From the NCBI RefSeq assembly GCF_024204645.1, contig NZ_CP100351.1:2046001-2110000 (forward strand): 64,000 bases of DNA, read 5' to 3'. The DNA comes from Desulfomicrobium sp. ZS1. GTDB lineage: Bacteria; Desulfobacterota; Desulfovibrionia; Desulfovibrionales; Desulfomicrobiaceae. Shown piece after piece: positions 9,051 through 16,413 of this stretch; position 1 is the stretch's first letter, and each line of letters begins with the position of its first letter. Both the position numbers and the translations under genes were made by a program. The notes under the pieces were generated by a model. That model was not told where the DNA came from. It saw only the letters and a program-made list of their open reading frames with translations, and made no database searches.

Positions 9051-10067
9051 ATGACAGATAGCAAATCCCTCGTGCGCATCAGCAATGTGGTGAAGCACTT
9101 CGACATCTCCGGCGGCTTTCTGGACCGGATCAGCTTTTCCGGCGGCAAGCCGACCCTGACCACGACCACGGTCAAGGCATTAAACGATGTTTCCCTCGAC
9201 ATCGTGCAGGGCGAAATCCTGTCCGTGGTCGGCGAATCGGGCTGCGGCAAGTCCACGCTGGGGCGCACGGTGCTGGGCCTTTACCCGCCCACCAGCGGCG
9301 AGATCGCCTTTCGCGGACAGCGTATCGACAATCTCTCGCCAAAAGAAATGCTCCCCTACCGCCGCAAAATGCAGATGGTCTTCCAGGACCCCTACGCATC
9401 GCTCAACCCGCGCATGACCGTGCGCCAGATTCTGGAAGAACCGACGCATTTCCACTTTCCCGAGCTGTCCGGCTCCCAGGTTCAGGACAAGGTGGCCGAG
9501 GTCATGCGCCAGGTCGGAGTGGACCCGGCCTGGGCCGGACGCTTCCCGCACGAGTTCTCCGGTGGCCAGCGCCAGCGCATCAGCATCGCCCGCGCGCTGA
9601 TGGTCGATCCGGAATTCATCGTCGCCGACGAGCCCATTTCAGCGCTGGACGTATCCATTCAGGCCCAGATACTGAACCTGATCATGGACTGCCAGGAGCG
9701 CTTCGGCCTGACCTACATGTTCATCACCCACGACCTGTCCGTGGTCGAGCACATCAGCACGCGGGTGGCCGTCATGTACCTCGGCACCCTGTGCGAACTG
9801 GCCGACAAAAAAAGCCTTTACGGCGATCCGCAGCACCCCTATTCCCGCGCCCTGCTCTCGGCCATCCCCAAGCTCGGCTCCAAGGGCTTCGCCCACATCC
9901 GCCTGAAGGGCGAGGTGCCCACCCCCATCCACCTGCCCACGGGCTGCGTCTTCCACACCCGCTGCCCGTTCGTTGAGGAGCGCTGCCGCCGCGAGATCCC
10001 GAAATTGCTGACACGCCCGAACGGCAGTCAGGCCGCCTGTCACGCGCTGGAAGAAGGACGAATCTGA
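9051..10067 (+). CDS. Peptide-type ABC transporter ATP-binding protein (DppF-like)
   Basis: A 338-residue ABC ATPase with Walker A GESGCGKS (about 62-69), Q-loop FQDPYASLNP, signature FSGGQRQR, Walker B FIVADEPISALD and ITHDLSVV. The insert before the Walker A region (FLDRISFSGGKPTLTTTT) is seen in DppF/OppF partners. The C-terminal FHTRCPFVEERC again gives the family's cysteine tail. It starts 3 nt after the DppD-like gene and its TGA shares one base with the next ATG, so all importer subunits are tightly coupled. Confidence 0.94.
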   Translation: MTDSKSLVRISNVVKHFDISGGFLDRISFSGGKPTLTTTTVKALNDVSLDIVQGEILSVVGESGCGKSTLGRTVLGLYPPTSGEIAFRGQRIDNLSPKEMLPYRRKMQMVFQDPYASLNPRMTVRQILEEPTHFHFPELSGSQVQDKVAEVMRQVGVDPAWAGRFPHEFSGGQRQRISIARALMVDPEFIVADEPISALDVSIQAQILNLIMDCQERFGLTYMFITHDLSVVEHISTRVAVMYLGTLCELADKKSLYGDPQHPYSRALLSAIPKLGSKGFAHIRLKGEVPTPIHLPTGCVFHTRCPFVEERCRREIPKLLTRPNGSQAACHALEEGRI

Positions 10068-10573
10068 TGACCGAAACCGCCCCCCGCAAAGTCAGCGAGA
10101 GCGAAACGCTCATGACCCACCGCGCCCTGCCCGAGGACGCCAACCCGGCTGGCAACGTGCATGGCGGGGTGATACTGAAACACCTCGACCTGGCCGGAGC
10201 GGTCTGCGCCATGCGCCACGCTCGCATGAGCGTGGTCACGGCCTCCATCGACCGCATGGAATTCAAGGCGGCCGTAAAAGTTGGGGAACTGATGCTGCTG
10301 CATGCCAGCGTGAACAGGGCCGGAAAACAATCCATGGAGATCGGGGTGCGCGTGGTGGTGGAAGATCTCATGACCGGCGAGCAGCGTCACGCCGCCTCGG
10401 CCTATCTGACCTTTGTGGCCATGGGGCCGGATAAAAAACCAGCGCTCGTGCCGGGCCTCATCCTGGAAACCCCGACCCACCAGCGCCGCAACCGCGAAGC
10501 AGGCATGCGCCGGGAACTACGCCTGGAAGAACGCAAACGGGAGCGGCTGGCGCAAGAATCGGAAAAAGCCTGA
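10067..10573 (+). CDS. Acyl-CoA thioesterase, hotdog fold (YciA/BACH type)
   Basis: A 168-residue single hotdog-domain protein that hydrolyses acyl-CoA to free acid and CoA in the cytoplasm. The family motif NPAGNVHGGVILKHLDLAG (about 26-44) holds the catalytic Asn/Asp region and the HGG turn, and ASIDRMEF gives the second conserved strand. The C-terminal 30 residues are a charged Arg/Glu-rich helix beyond the fold. The start overlaps the DppF-like stop by 1 nt. Why a thioesterase is coupled to a peptide-type importer is not evident; it may just share the promoter. Confidence 0.9.
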   Translation: MTETAPRKVSESETLMTHRALPEDANPAGNVHGGVILKHLDLAGAVCAMRHARMSVVTASIDRMEFKAAVKVGELMLLHASVNRAGKQSMEIGVRVVVEDLMTGEQRHAASAYLTFVAMGPDKKPALVPGLILETPTHQRRNREAGMRRELRLEERKRERLAQESEKA

Positions 10574-10606
10574 CCGCCCGTTTTGACCGGCACGACCGTT
10601 ACCCTC

Positions 10607-10705
10607 AGTACGACCAGTGGGGCTGGCACGGTGTTAGTACTCCGCTGCCTCCCCAAATACGGTATTTACAGCCCAGCCTCTTCGGTCTAGGGGAAAACCC
10701 TATTT
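10607..10705 (+). promoter_or_regulatory. Structured RNA leader of the queuosine-precursor transporter, candidate riboswitch
   Basis: AGTAC (10607-10611) pairs with GTACT (10637-10641) around an inner hairpin CCAG-TGGGG-CTGG (10614-10626). The TGGGG loop is complementary to CCCCA at 10651-10655, so a pseudoknot is possible. GGGCTG (10620-10625) can instead pair with CAGCCC (10669-10674), which gives a mutually exclusive fold. A short hairpin TAGGG-GAAAA-CCCTA (10688-10702) followed by TTT ends just before the ribosome site at 10714. The element does not match the preQ1-I consensus I know. Regulation by a queuosine precursor is inferred from the downstream gene only. Confidence 0.4.
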
Positions 10706-10723
10706 CATCGTTTGGAGCACCCC

Positions 10724-11347
10724 ATGCAAACCATCGTCGTCCTCGTGGCGTCCTATATCGCCCTGCAGATATTTTCCGATGTCGGATCTCTGCGCATCGT
10801 CATGCTCGGCGGCATGTCCATCGACGCCGGCACCTTCATCTACCCCCTGACCTTCACCCTGCGCGACATGGTGCACAAGACCATGGGCAAGCAAGGGGCG
10901 CGGCTTATGATCATCACCGCCGCCGCCTTCAACCTGCTCATGGCCGGATATTTCTGGCTGGTTTCCGTATTGCCTCCGGATATGGGCGTGGGCGCGCAGC
11001 CGGAGTTCGGCCAGGTGCTGGCACCCCTGTGGAGGCTTGTTTTCGCGTCCATCATCGCCGAAGTCATTTCCGAGCTGACCGACACGGAAATCTACAGCCT
11101 GTGGAAGAAAAAAGTCACGGCCAGGCACCAGTGGTCCAGGGTTCTGGTCAGCAACGCGGTCAGCATCCCGCTGGACAGCCTCATCTTCTGCTGGATCGCT
11201 TTTGGCGGTCTGTTCGAAGGATCGGTGGTGTGGTCCATCTTCTTCAGCAACACCATCATCAAATTCGCCACCACCCTCGTTTCCCTGCCCGCCATTTATC
11301 TGGTCAAGGAAAAGGAAGCGTGTCCGACAGCGACGAATAACTGCTGA
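10724..11347 (+). CDS. yhhQ: VUT-family (YhhQ) queuosine precursor transporter
   Basis: A 207-residue inner-membrane protein with about six hydrophobic segments. It belongs to the YhhQ/VUT family, which imports queuosine precursors (preQ0/preQ1 or queuine). Family features are the segment TFIYPLTFTLRDMVHKTMGK (about 33-52) and the internal IIAEVISELTDTEIYSLWKK segment (about 110-129), both with conserved acidic residues in helices. The ATG at 10724 is preferred over an upstream TTG because GGAG at 10714-10717 lies 6 nt before it. It has its own long leader and terminator, so it is probably monocistronic. Confidence 0.88.
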   Translation: MQTIVVLVASYIALQIFSDVGSLRIVMLGGMSIDAGTFIYPLTFTLRDMVHKTMGKQGARLMIITAAAFNLLMAGYFWLVSVLPPDMGVGAQPEFGQVLAPLWRLVFASIIAEVISELTDTEIYSLWKKKVTARHQWSRVLVSNAVSIPLDSLIFCWIAFGGLFEGSVVWSIFFSNTIIKFATTLVSLPAIYLVKEKEACPTATNNC

Positions 11348-11390
11348 AATTTTCGAAGCAACAGATACGCGTCTGCATAAACGCTATTCA

Positions 11391-11412
11391 AGCCGGGAAA
11401 CCGGCTTTTTTT
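11391..11412 (+). terminator. Rho-independent terminator of the YhhQ gene
   Basis: AGCCGG-GAAA-CCGGCT is a 6-bp stem with a stable tetraloop followed by a run of T to 11412, 44 nt after the stop codon. Confidence 0.85.
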
Positions 11413-11416
11413 GTGA

Positions 11417-11533
11417 CCACAAGACACGGCCGACAGCACCAACGGCAACAAGGCAAAGGTTGCCCGCAAAGCGAAAAAACTGCCCAAGCTTGCCGCCAAC
11501 CTCTTCACCCTGCTCGGTCGCTTCCGGACCTGA
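11417..11533 (+). other. Coding-like stretch without a start, possible gene remnant
   Basis: An open frame of 38 codons reads as a basic, amphipathic tail (for example KAKVARKAKKLPKLAANLF) and ends in TGA at 11531-11533. There is no ATG, GTG or TTG in it and the frame is closed by TGA at 11414. It may be the 3' remnant of a lost gene or chance. Confidence 0.2.
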
Positions 11534-11578
11534 GCAGAAACCTGTCACGGTACCGAAACACTTGCTGGCATCCACCAT

Positions 11579-11620
11579 GCCACAAAAAACGCCCCGCAAT
11601 TGCGAGGCGTTTTTTGTGGC
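11579..11620. terminator. Bidirectional terminator
   Basis: A 15-bp perfect inverted repeat (GCCACAAAAAACGCC and its complement) has A-runs on one arm and T-runs on the other, with a further short palindrome in the loop. It lies 27 nt beyond the stop of the minus-strand porin gene and can stop transcription from either side. Confidence 0.85.
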
Positions 11621-11646
11621 ATTGAGTGCCTGAAGAGCTAAAAGAA

Positions 11647-12909
11647 CTAGAACTTGTACCCCACGGACAGGCCGACCATGTGCGCGTCAGCGTTGTCGAT
11701 TTCGCCGTCCCGCACGCCGTCATCACGTCCGTTAATGTCACGATCCATGATCATCAGGTAAGTATAGTTCACATCCACCATCCAGTTATCCCAATGAAAA
11801 CCGAGACCACCATTTAAGAGATGACGGTCGTTGGCAGGAACCATGTAGTCGATGGTCTCATCCTGGACAGGGGACTGGTCGAATACGTAGCCGGCACGCA
11901 AATCGAGCCAATCCAGAGCGGCATATTCCACGCCGATATTGAAGCGCCAGACGTCATCCCAGTTCTTAGCCTGAATCGACTGTGTCGGCGTCGCCGAGGG
12001 CAAAACTGGATCGCCGTAGTTTATCTTTAACTCATCGTATTTACTCCAAAGCGTATAAACAGCTCCAACCTCAACGCTAAATTTCTCTGTCGGGTACATA
12101 GCAACACCAAAAGCAAATGAATCTGGAAGTGTAACAGTACCACTTGCAGATGTATCGGTAAACGCAACGTCAGGAACACCAGGATAAGCGCGAATCCAGC
12201 TAGGTGTTGTAAAATCAGCGTCCCCAGTAACTTTCATTGTCACAGGACTCCTATAACTAAGACCTAATTTCGCATATTGGCACGGCTGATAATGCAAGGC
12301 CATGTTAAATCCATAACCCCATCCATCAGCTTCAAGCTTCAAATCTCCATCTGGATAAGCAGAAAACTTTGCCAAACTAAATTTTTGTTTTTTCGAAAAA
12401 TCTAAATACATTGCCTCAACGCCAAAAGCAGCGGAAAGCTTATCGGTAACCTTCACAGCCACGTTGGGATTGATAGACATAGACTCGATGATGGCTTCAT
12501 ACGAATTATAACGTCCACCCCAATCTTCATCGAAGACCGAACCCAGACCGAAACGGGAGAATGTTCCCAGGCCGATGGAATAGCGGTCATTGACCTTCCA
12601 TGTGGCAAAAAAATGCGGGGGAATCCAAAGGGAATCCTTGTCTGAGGAATACCATTTACCGTCAGCTTTGACATCAAGCACCGGATGAATGGCCGTGAAG
12701 CCGCCCAGAACCTGCATGCCATCGAGCTGCGTGATGCCGGCCGGGTTTGTCGCGAGGGCGGAAGGATCATCTGCCCGGCCTACCGTCGCGCCTCCCAGGG
12801 CGTTGCCGCGAGCACTCCATTCGTAAATTCCGAACCCTGCCGCAAAGCTGGCTTGCGCGGCCAGCAGCACCAGACAACAGGCCATGACCCACGTTTTCAA
12901 AGTTCGCAT
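11647..12909 (-). CDS. OmpP1/FadL/TodX-family outer membrane transport protein
   Basis: A 420-residue outer-membrane beta-barrel that carries hydrophobic compounds such as long-chain fatty acids across the outer membrane. It has a signal peptide (about residues 1-23, ending in QASFA) and the N-terminal mark AGFGIYEWSARGNALGGA. Next comes the NPAG motif (DDPSALATNPAGITQ). Alternating strands follow, and the protein ends in an aromatic residue (GLSVGYKF) as barrel proteins do. The ATG at 12909 is chosen over an upstream GTG at 12942 because GGGAGG lies about 7 nt before it and the signal peptide starts there. The central third is more AT-rich than its neighbours. The gene is divergent from a TetR regulator, which is a plausible controller. 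Confidence 0.9.
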   Translation of the reverse strand: MRTLKTWVMACCLVLLAAQASFAAGFGIYEWSARGNALGGATVGRADDPSALATNPAGITQLDGMQVLGGFTAIHPVLDVKADGKWYSSDKDSLWIPPHFFATWKVNDRYSIGLGTFSRFGLGSVFDEDWGGRYNSYEAIIESMSINPNVAVKVTDKLSAAFGVEAMYLDFSKKQKFSLAKFSAYPDGDLKLEADGWGYGFNMALHYQPCQYAKLGLSYRSPVTMKVTGDADFTTPSWIRAYPGVPDVAFTDTSASGTVTLPDSFAFGVAMYPTEKFSVEVGAVYTLWSKYDELKINYGDPVLPSATPTQSIQAKNWDDVWRFNIGVEYAALDWLDLRAGYVFDQSPVQDETIDYMVPANDRHLLNGGLGFHWDNWMVDVNYTYLMIMDRDINGRDDGVRDGEIDNADAHMVGLSVGYKF

Positions 12910-13176
12910 CCATCCTCCCCTTTGTTGCACTGTTTGCTCCACAAGCGCGACACGTTAAGTGCACGCTCAATATATTTTGCTAGTGCGCTAAATTAAGAAG
13001 AGTTACGCGTCAAGAGTTTTGAAAAACCCTTTTGAAAAAGTGGATTACATGTACTTACTTGGCTGATCAGCGAAGATTAAATACTGAGTGGATACACAAA
13101 AACAGGGCGGAAAAATGGTGGACTGGTCAGGAGGGGCTGGGTACAAGGCGTTGTAAAAAACAAGGAGGCAGGCGCT
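12910..13176. promoter_or_regulatory. Divergent control region of the porin and TetR genes
   Basis: This 267-nt AT-rich spacer must hold both divergent promoters. Two palindromes could be TetR-type operators: TACATGTA at 13046-13053 and GCTGATCAGC at 13062-13071. I cannot fix either promoter with confidence. Confidence 0.35.
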
Positions 13177-13827
13177 GTGGTCATGGGCAACAAAGAACGC
13201 ATTCTGGAGACGGCCAAACGGCTATTCGGGGAACTTGGGTACGCGGAAACCACCTACAAGCGCATCGCCCAGGAAGCGGGCATCGCCGACGGCCTCATCG
13301 CCCACCACTATGGCAGCAAGGAAAACCTGTTCCAGCTGGTGGAAATTGAAATTCTCACCGACCTGCTGCTCAAGATAGATGAGAGCCAGTATTATGCATC
13401 CGATGGACTGAGCGGCGTACTCAATTTCGCAAAGTGCATCCTAAAGGCTTCCACGACGCCCGAATCAGGCTTCCTGACCCTGCTGCGTTGCTCCCCGTTC
13501 CTGGCCAACACCGTCGACGCGGACAACTCCGAAATCCTGAACGTCTGTTCCCGCGTGGTGGAAAAAATGCTTGAGTGCCTGCGCAGAGGCATCGGTGACG
13601 GTTCAATCCGCGCCGACCTGGAGCCCAACCTCGCCGCCAGCGTCATCTTCTCCACGGTCTTCGGCTCGACCCGCGCCCGCTTGCTGGCCAAGGAAAACAT
13701 CCTGGGGCTCAGTTTTTCAGAGGATTTCTACCCCGAAATCCTGCGGATTCTGACCAGATATCTGGGACCCGTCGAGGAGACCGCGACACACTGTCACGAA
13801 TCCTTGTCCTCATCCGAGTTGCCCTGA
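13177..13827 (+). CDS. TetR/AcrR-family transcriptional regulator
   Basis: A 216-residue regulator with the N-terminal TetR helix-turn-helix: KERILETAKRLFGELGYAET then IAQEAGIADGLIAHHYGSKE (about residues 5-50). The C-terminal ligand-binding part is helical and unassigned. The GTG at 13177 is chosen because AAGGAGG (13162-13168) lies 8 nt before it; the in-frame ATG at 13183 would be 14 nt away. Its divergence from the FadL-type porin suggests control of hydrophobic-substrate uptake, as an inference. The last 34 nt overlap a small convergent gene. Confidence 0.9.
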   Translation: MVMGNKERILETAKRLFGELGYAETTYKRIAQEAGIADGLIAHHYGSKENLFQLVEIEILTDLLLKIDESQYYASDGLSGVLNFAKCILKASTTPESGFLTLLRCSPFLANTVDADNSEILNVCSRVVEKMLECLRRGIGDGSIRADLEPNLAASVIFSTVFGSTRARLLAKENILGLSFSEDFYPEILRILTRYLGPVEETATHCHESLSSSELP

Positions 13828-13889
13828 ATCAGGGCATAGGCAACCAGGCATCCGAGCACAAATCCGCCAATTGTAATCCACCAGACCAT
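13794..13889 (-). CDS. Putative 31-residue single-pass membrane protein
   Basis: The frame reads MVWWITIGGFVLGCLVAYAL, one clear membrane helix, followed by a short acidic tail NSDEDKDS. It begins 19 nt after the lptG stop on the same strand, with a purine-rich CAGGGGG before the start, so it may be the last gene of the lptFG operon. Its 3' end overlaps the TetR gene by 34 nt on the opposite strand. No family is recognised. The hydrophobic helix and tail look coding, but the length makes this tentative. Confidence 0.45.
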   Translation of the reverse strand: MVWWITIGGFVLGCLVAYALIQGNSDEDKDS

Positions 13890-13908
13890 CACAGCCCCCT
13901 GTCGGCAA

Positions 13909-14991
13909 TCAACCCAGATGAAAGGATCGGCCGCGCAGCAACCATCCGCCTGCGACGGCCGTAAAGAAGGCATTGGCCGCCCAGGCTGCCAGTACCGGCG
14001 GCACCAGCCCCTTTTCTCCGGCCGAGGCGCACAGCACGAACAATCCATAATAACAAAATGTGGCCACCAGCCCGAGGGGAATGATCACGAAAAGCGATCC
14101 GAAAAAGGACACCACGGCCAGGGCGATAAGCGCCATGACCAGAACCGAGCCCGCATAGGCCAGTTTCATGTGCCAAGCGGTCTGCAACCGCTCGATATTG
14201 GATCCGGAATCCCTCAGCCGCTTTATTTCAGCGCCCAATTGCAAAAGAGGCAACGACTCAAGCCGGGTCTTGGGATCGACGATGAGAAAGCCGCTCACAT
14301 CGGTATGCAAATCAAGCTTCATCTGCGCCGCTTTCTGCACGTCAAAGGTTGCGGGCAGCGTGCGCGTCACGCCGGACAAAAGCCAGCCATTCGGCGCGGA
14401 CGTAAACTCCTGCGCCCGGATAATCTCCCGGATACTTCCGGCGTCATCATCCTCCAGAACATGAACCGTCAGCTCTGCCCCCCGCCCCGCAGCCGGAGTC
14501 ACCGACCCCATATGCACGATGCGATTGCCTTCGCGAAACCAGAGGTCGGACAGCTGCCGTTTTTCAATCTGCCGATCGCGCACCTCCTCGTTCCAGATCC
14601 GCTCCGCCGCCCTGTGCCCGCTGACGCCCAGCGCCTCGGAAAAAAAGAGCTGCGCCACGCAAAGGGCGAGGGCGTACCAGATCACGGATTTGGCCACCGC
14701 GCCCGGAGACACGGAGCATGCTTCCAGGGCCAGCAGTTCGCGACTGCGCAGCATGAGCCCCATCTGCACCATGAGCGCGATCAGAAAGACCGCCGGAAAA
14801 ATCTGGGCCAAAATGAAAGGCGTGCGATAGAGAAAATAGGCGCCCACGGACGACAACCCGACTCCCGCTTCCAGAAAATTATCCAGCCGGTCGAAAAGAT
14901 CGATAAAGACATAGATACCAAGGCCGATTCCGCAGACCAAAAGCAAAAGAAAAAGATTTTGCCGCAGAATATAACGTGTCAGCAGATTCAT
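13909..14991 (-). CDS. lptG: LPS export ABC transporter permease LptG
   Basis: A 360-residue YjgP/YjgQ-family permease. Together with LptF and the LptB ATPase (not in this window) it extracts lipopolysaccharide from the inner membrane. It has membrane segments near both ends (three after residue 1, three after about 270) around a periplasmic beta-jellyroll domain. RYILRQNLFLLLLV is the typical first helix, and the coupling region has LRSRELLALEACSVSPGAVA. The ATG at 14991 overlaps the lptF stop by 4 nt, which fixes the start. Confidence 0.9.
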   Translation of the reverse strand: MNLLTRYILRQNLFLLLLVCGIGLGIYVFIDLFDRLDNFLEAGVGLSSVGAYFLYRTPFILAQIFPAVFLIALMVQMGLMLRSRELLALEACSVSPGAVAKSVIWYALALCVAQLFFSEALGVSGHRAAERIWNEEVRDRQIEKRQLSDLWFREGNRIVHMGSVTPAAGRGAELTVHVLEDDDAGSIREIIRAQEFTSAPNGWLLSGVTRTLPATFDVQKAAQMKLDLHTDVSGFLIVDPKTRLESLPLLQLGAEIKRLRDSGSNIERLQTAWHMKLAYAGSVLVMALIALAVVSFFGSLFVIIPLGLVATFCYYGLFVLCASAGEKGLVPPVLAAWAANAFFTAVAGGWLLRGRSFHLG

Positions 14992-16166
14992 GCGTCGGCC
15001 CCCTTCATGCCCACGGTTCGCAGCATCCAGGACCGGAGCACCTGAAAATTGACCTCCTTTTCCGCCGCGACCAGCCACATGCCGATTCCCGCAGCCAGCA
15101 TGAAAACGACATTGGGCAGCCACAGGGCCAGAGCCGGAGCAATGATGCCGCCTTCCGCAAGAGCCATGCCCCCGGAAAGAAACACATAATAAAGAAAAAA
15201 GGTGCCCAGGCAGGCGATCAAGCCGAACTGACGCTTCATACCCTGAAAGAAAAAGGCCAGCGGCAGGGCGAAAAATCCAAGCACGATACAGGCCGCAGGC
15301 AGGGAAAAGCGCTTGTGCAGTTCGATGTCCACCCGGCGCTGAAAATTGACGCTCCTGTCCTCGAATCCATCGCCTTTGAGAGTCCGCAGGTCATCCCAGG
15401 ACATCTCCTTGGGGGCCTTGTCCTTCAGTTCAAACCCACCCAGAAGCCGGGTCATGTCCAAGGACAGAATGTAACTCTCAAAGCTTATGACACTGAGCTC
15501 GCCGCCCTCTTCGCGGTAGACGTGTCCGTCCTCCAGGCGCACAAAAACCTGGCCACGCTCCGAGTCGGACTCGATCCGGCCAAGTGGAGCGACGATGGTA
15601 GCCCGAGTCTTGGACCGTGAACTGTCGAGCACAAAGACGTCCAACAACGCACCGCTGCCCGGGTCCGACTGGCGGGCATACACGGTCAGGCCCGGAAAGG
15701 AGGTGTTGAAAACTCCGGGCTGCACGTTGACGGAAGTCTTGTTGCGGGCCAACTCCACGACCGTATTACGAAAATTGTCCATGCCCCAGGATATGCCGGA
15801 GAGGGAAATCCATACCGTCAACGCGGAACACAGCAGGCTCAGGAGCAGGGGCGCAGGCAGCAGAGGCCAGAGACTGACCCCGCCGGCACGCAATGAGATG
15901 AGCTCCCGATCAGCCCCCATGCGCAGAAAAGTCAAAAAAACCCCGAGCATGCACGAAACCGGAATAAGCATGATCAGAAAAAAAGGGCTCAAATAGGTAA
16001 AGAGCTTGACCAGATCGAAAAAAGTCACGCCCTGGCCCATGAACAGGTCGCGCAGTTGCAGCAGGCGACCAAGCAGGATGAGACTGAGAAACCCTCCCAG
16101 ACTGATGGAGGCAACAATCCCCATCTCCTTGAAGAGTTCTCGCTGCAGAAGAGGCACTCGAATCAC
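14988..16166 (-). CDS. lptF: LPS export ABC transporter permease LptF
   Basis: A 392-residue YjgP/YjgQ-family permease, partner of LptG in the LptB2FG lipopolysaccharide extractor. It starts VPLLQRELFKEMGIVAS, has three N-terminal helices with the coupling segment RMGADRELISLRAGGVSLW (about 85-105), a long periplasmic domain, and three C-terminal helices. The order lptF-lptG with 4-nt overlap is the usual one. The start itself overlaps the stop of a 60-residue gene by 4 nt. Confidence 0.92.
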   Translation of the reverse strand: MIRVPLLQRELFKEMGIVASISLGGFLSLILLGRLLQLRDLFMGQGVTFFDLVKLFTYLSPFFLIMLIPVSCMLGVFLTFLRMGADRELISLRAGGVSLWPLLPAPLLLSLLCSALTVWISLSGISWGMDNFRNTVVELARNKTSVNVQPGVFNTSFPGLTVYARQSDPGSGALLDVFVLDSSRSKTRATIVAPLGRIESDSERGQVFVRLEDGHVYREEGGELSVISFESYILSLDMTRLLGGFELKDKAPKEMSWDDLRTLKGDGFEDRSVNFQRRVDIELHKRFSLPAACIVLGFFALPLAFFFQGMKRQFGLIACLGTFFLYYVFLSGGMALAEGGIIAPALALWLPNVVFMLAAGIGMWLVAAEKEVNFQVLRSWMLRTVGMKGADA

Positions 16167-16345
16167 CGGGACACGGCCTCCTCGCGATAGAACCTCGACA
16201 GGGCCAGCTCTTCCGGCGGCGTCAGGTCGAACTGCGTGGCCGCCTGGGCCATGAGTTTTTTCAAATCGGGATCTTTGTGGCGACGCTCTTCGATCCAGGC
16301 AATGGCATTGCGCAGGTTCTTGTCACCGGGCATGATGGTTGTCAT
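16163..16345 (-). CDS. Conserved-looking 60-residue hypothetical protein upstream of lptF
   Basis: The protein begins MTTIMPGDKNLRNAIAWIEE and ends LALSRFYREEAVSR; it is soluble, charged and mostly helical. No domain is recognised. The ATG at 16345 has AAGGAG about 6 nt upstream, and the stop overlaps the lptF start by 4 nt (ATGA), both strong signs of a real gene. It is probably co-transcribed with lptF and lptG. A role in envelope biogenesis would be guesswork from position alone. Confidence 0.7.
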   Translation of the reverse strand: MTTIMPGDKNLRNAIAWIEERRHKDPDLKKLMAQAATQFDLTPPEELALSRFYREEAVSR

Positions 16346-16413
16346 CGGCTTCTCCTTCAAGGTTGTCCGTACCGACACGCCCATACAGGAAAGCCCCACA
16401 AGGCACAATCAGA

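Noticed and set aside
10620-10640. Sigma-54 promoter TGGCACGGTGTTAGT before the YhhQ gene
   Set aside because: The -24 half is perfect but the -12 half reads TAGT in place of TTGC, and the bases are better explained by the RNA stems.
10607-10705. preQ1-I riboswitch
   Set aside because: The short H-type pseudoknot with an A-rich tail of that class is not present; only the gene context fits.
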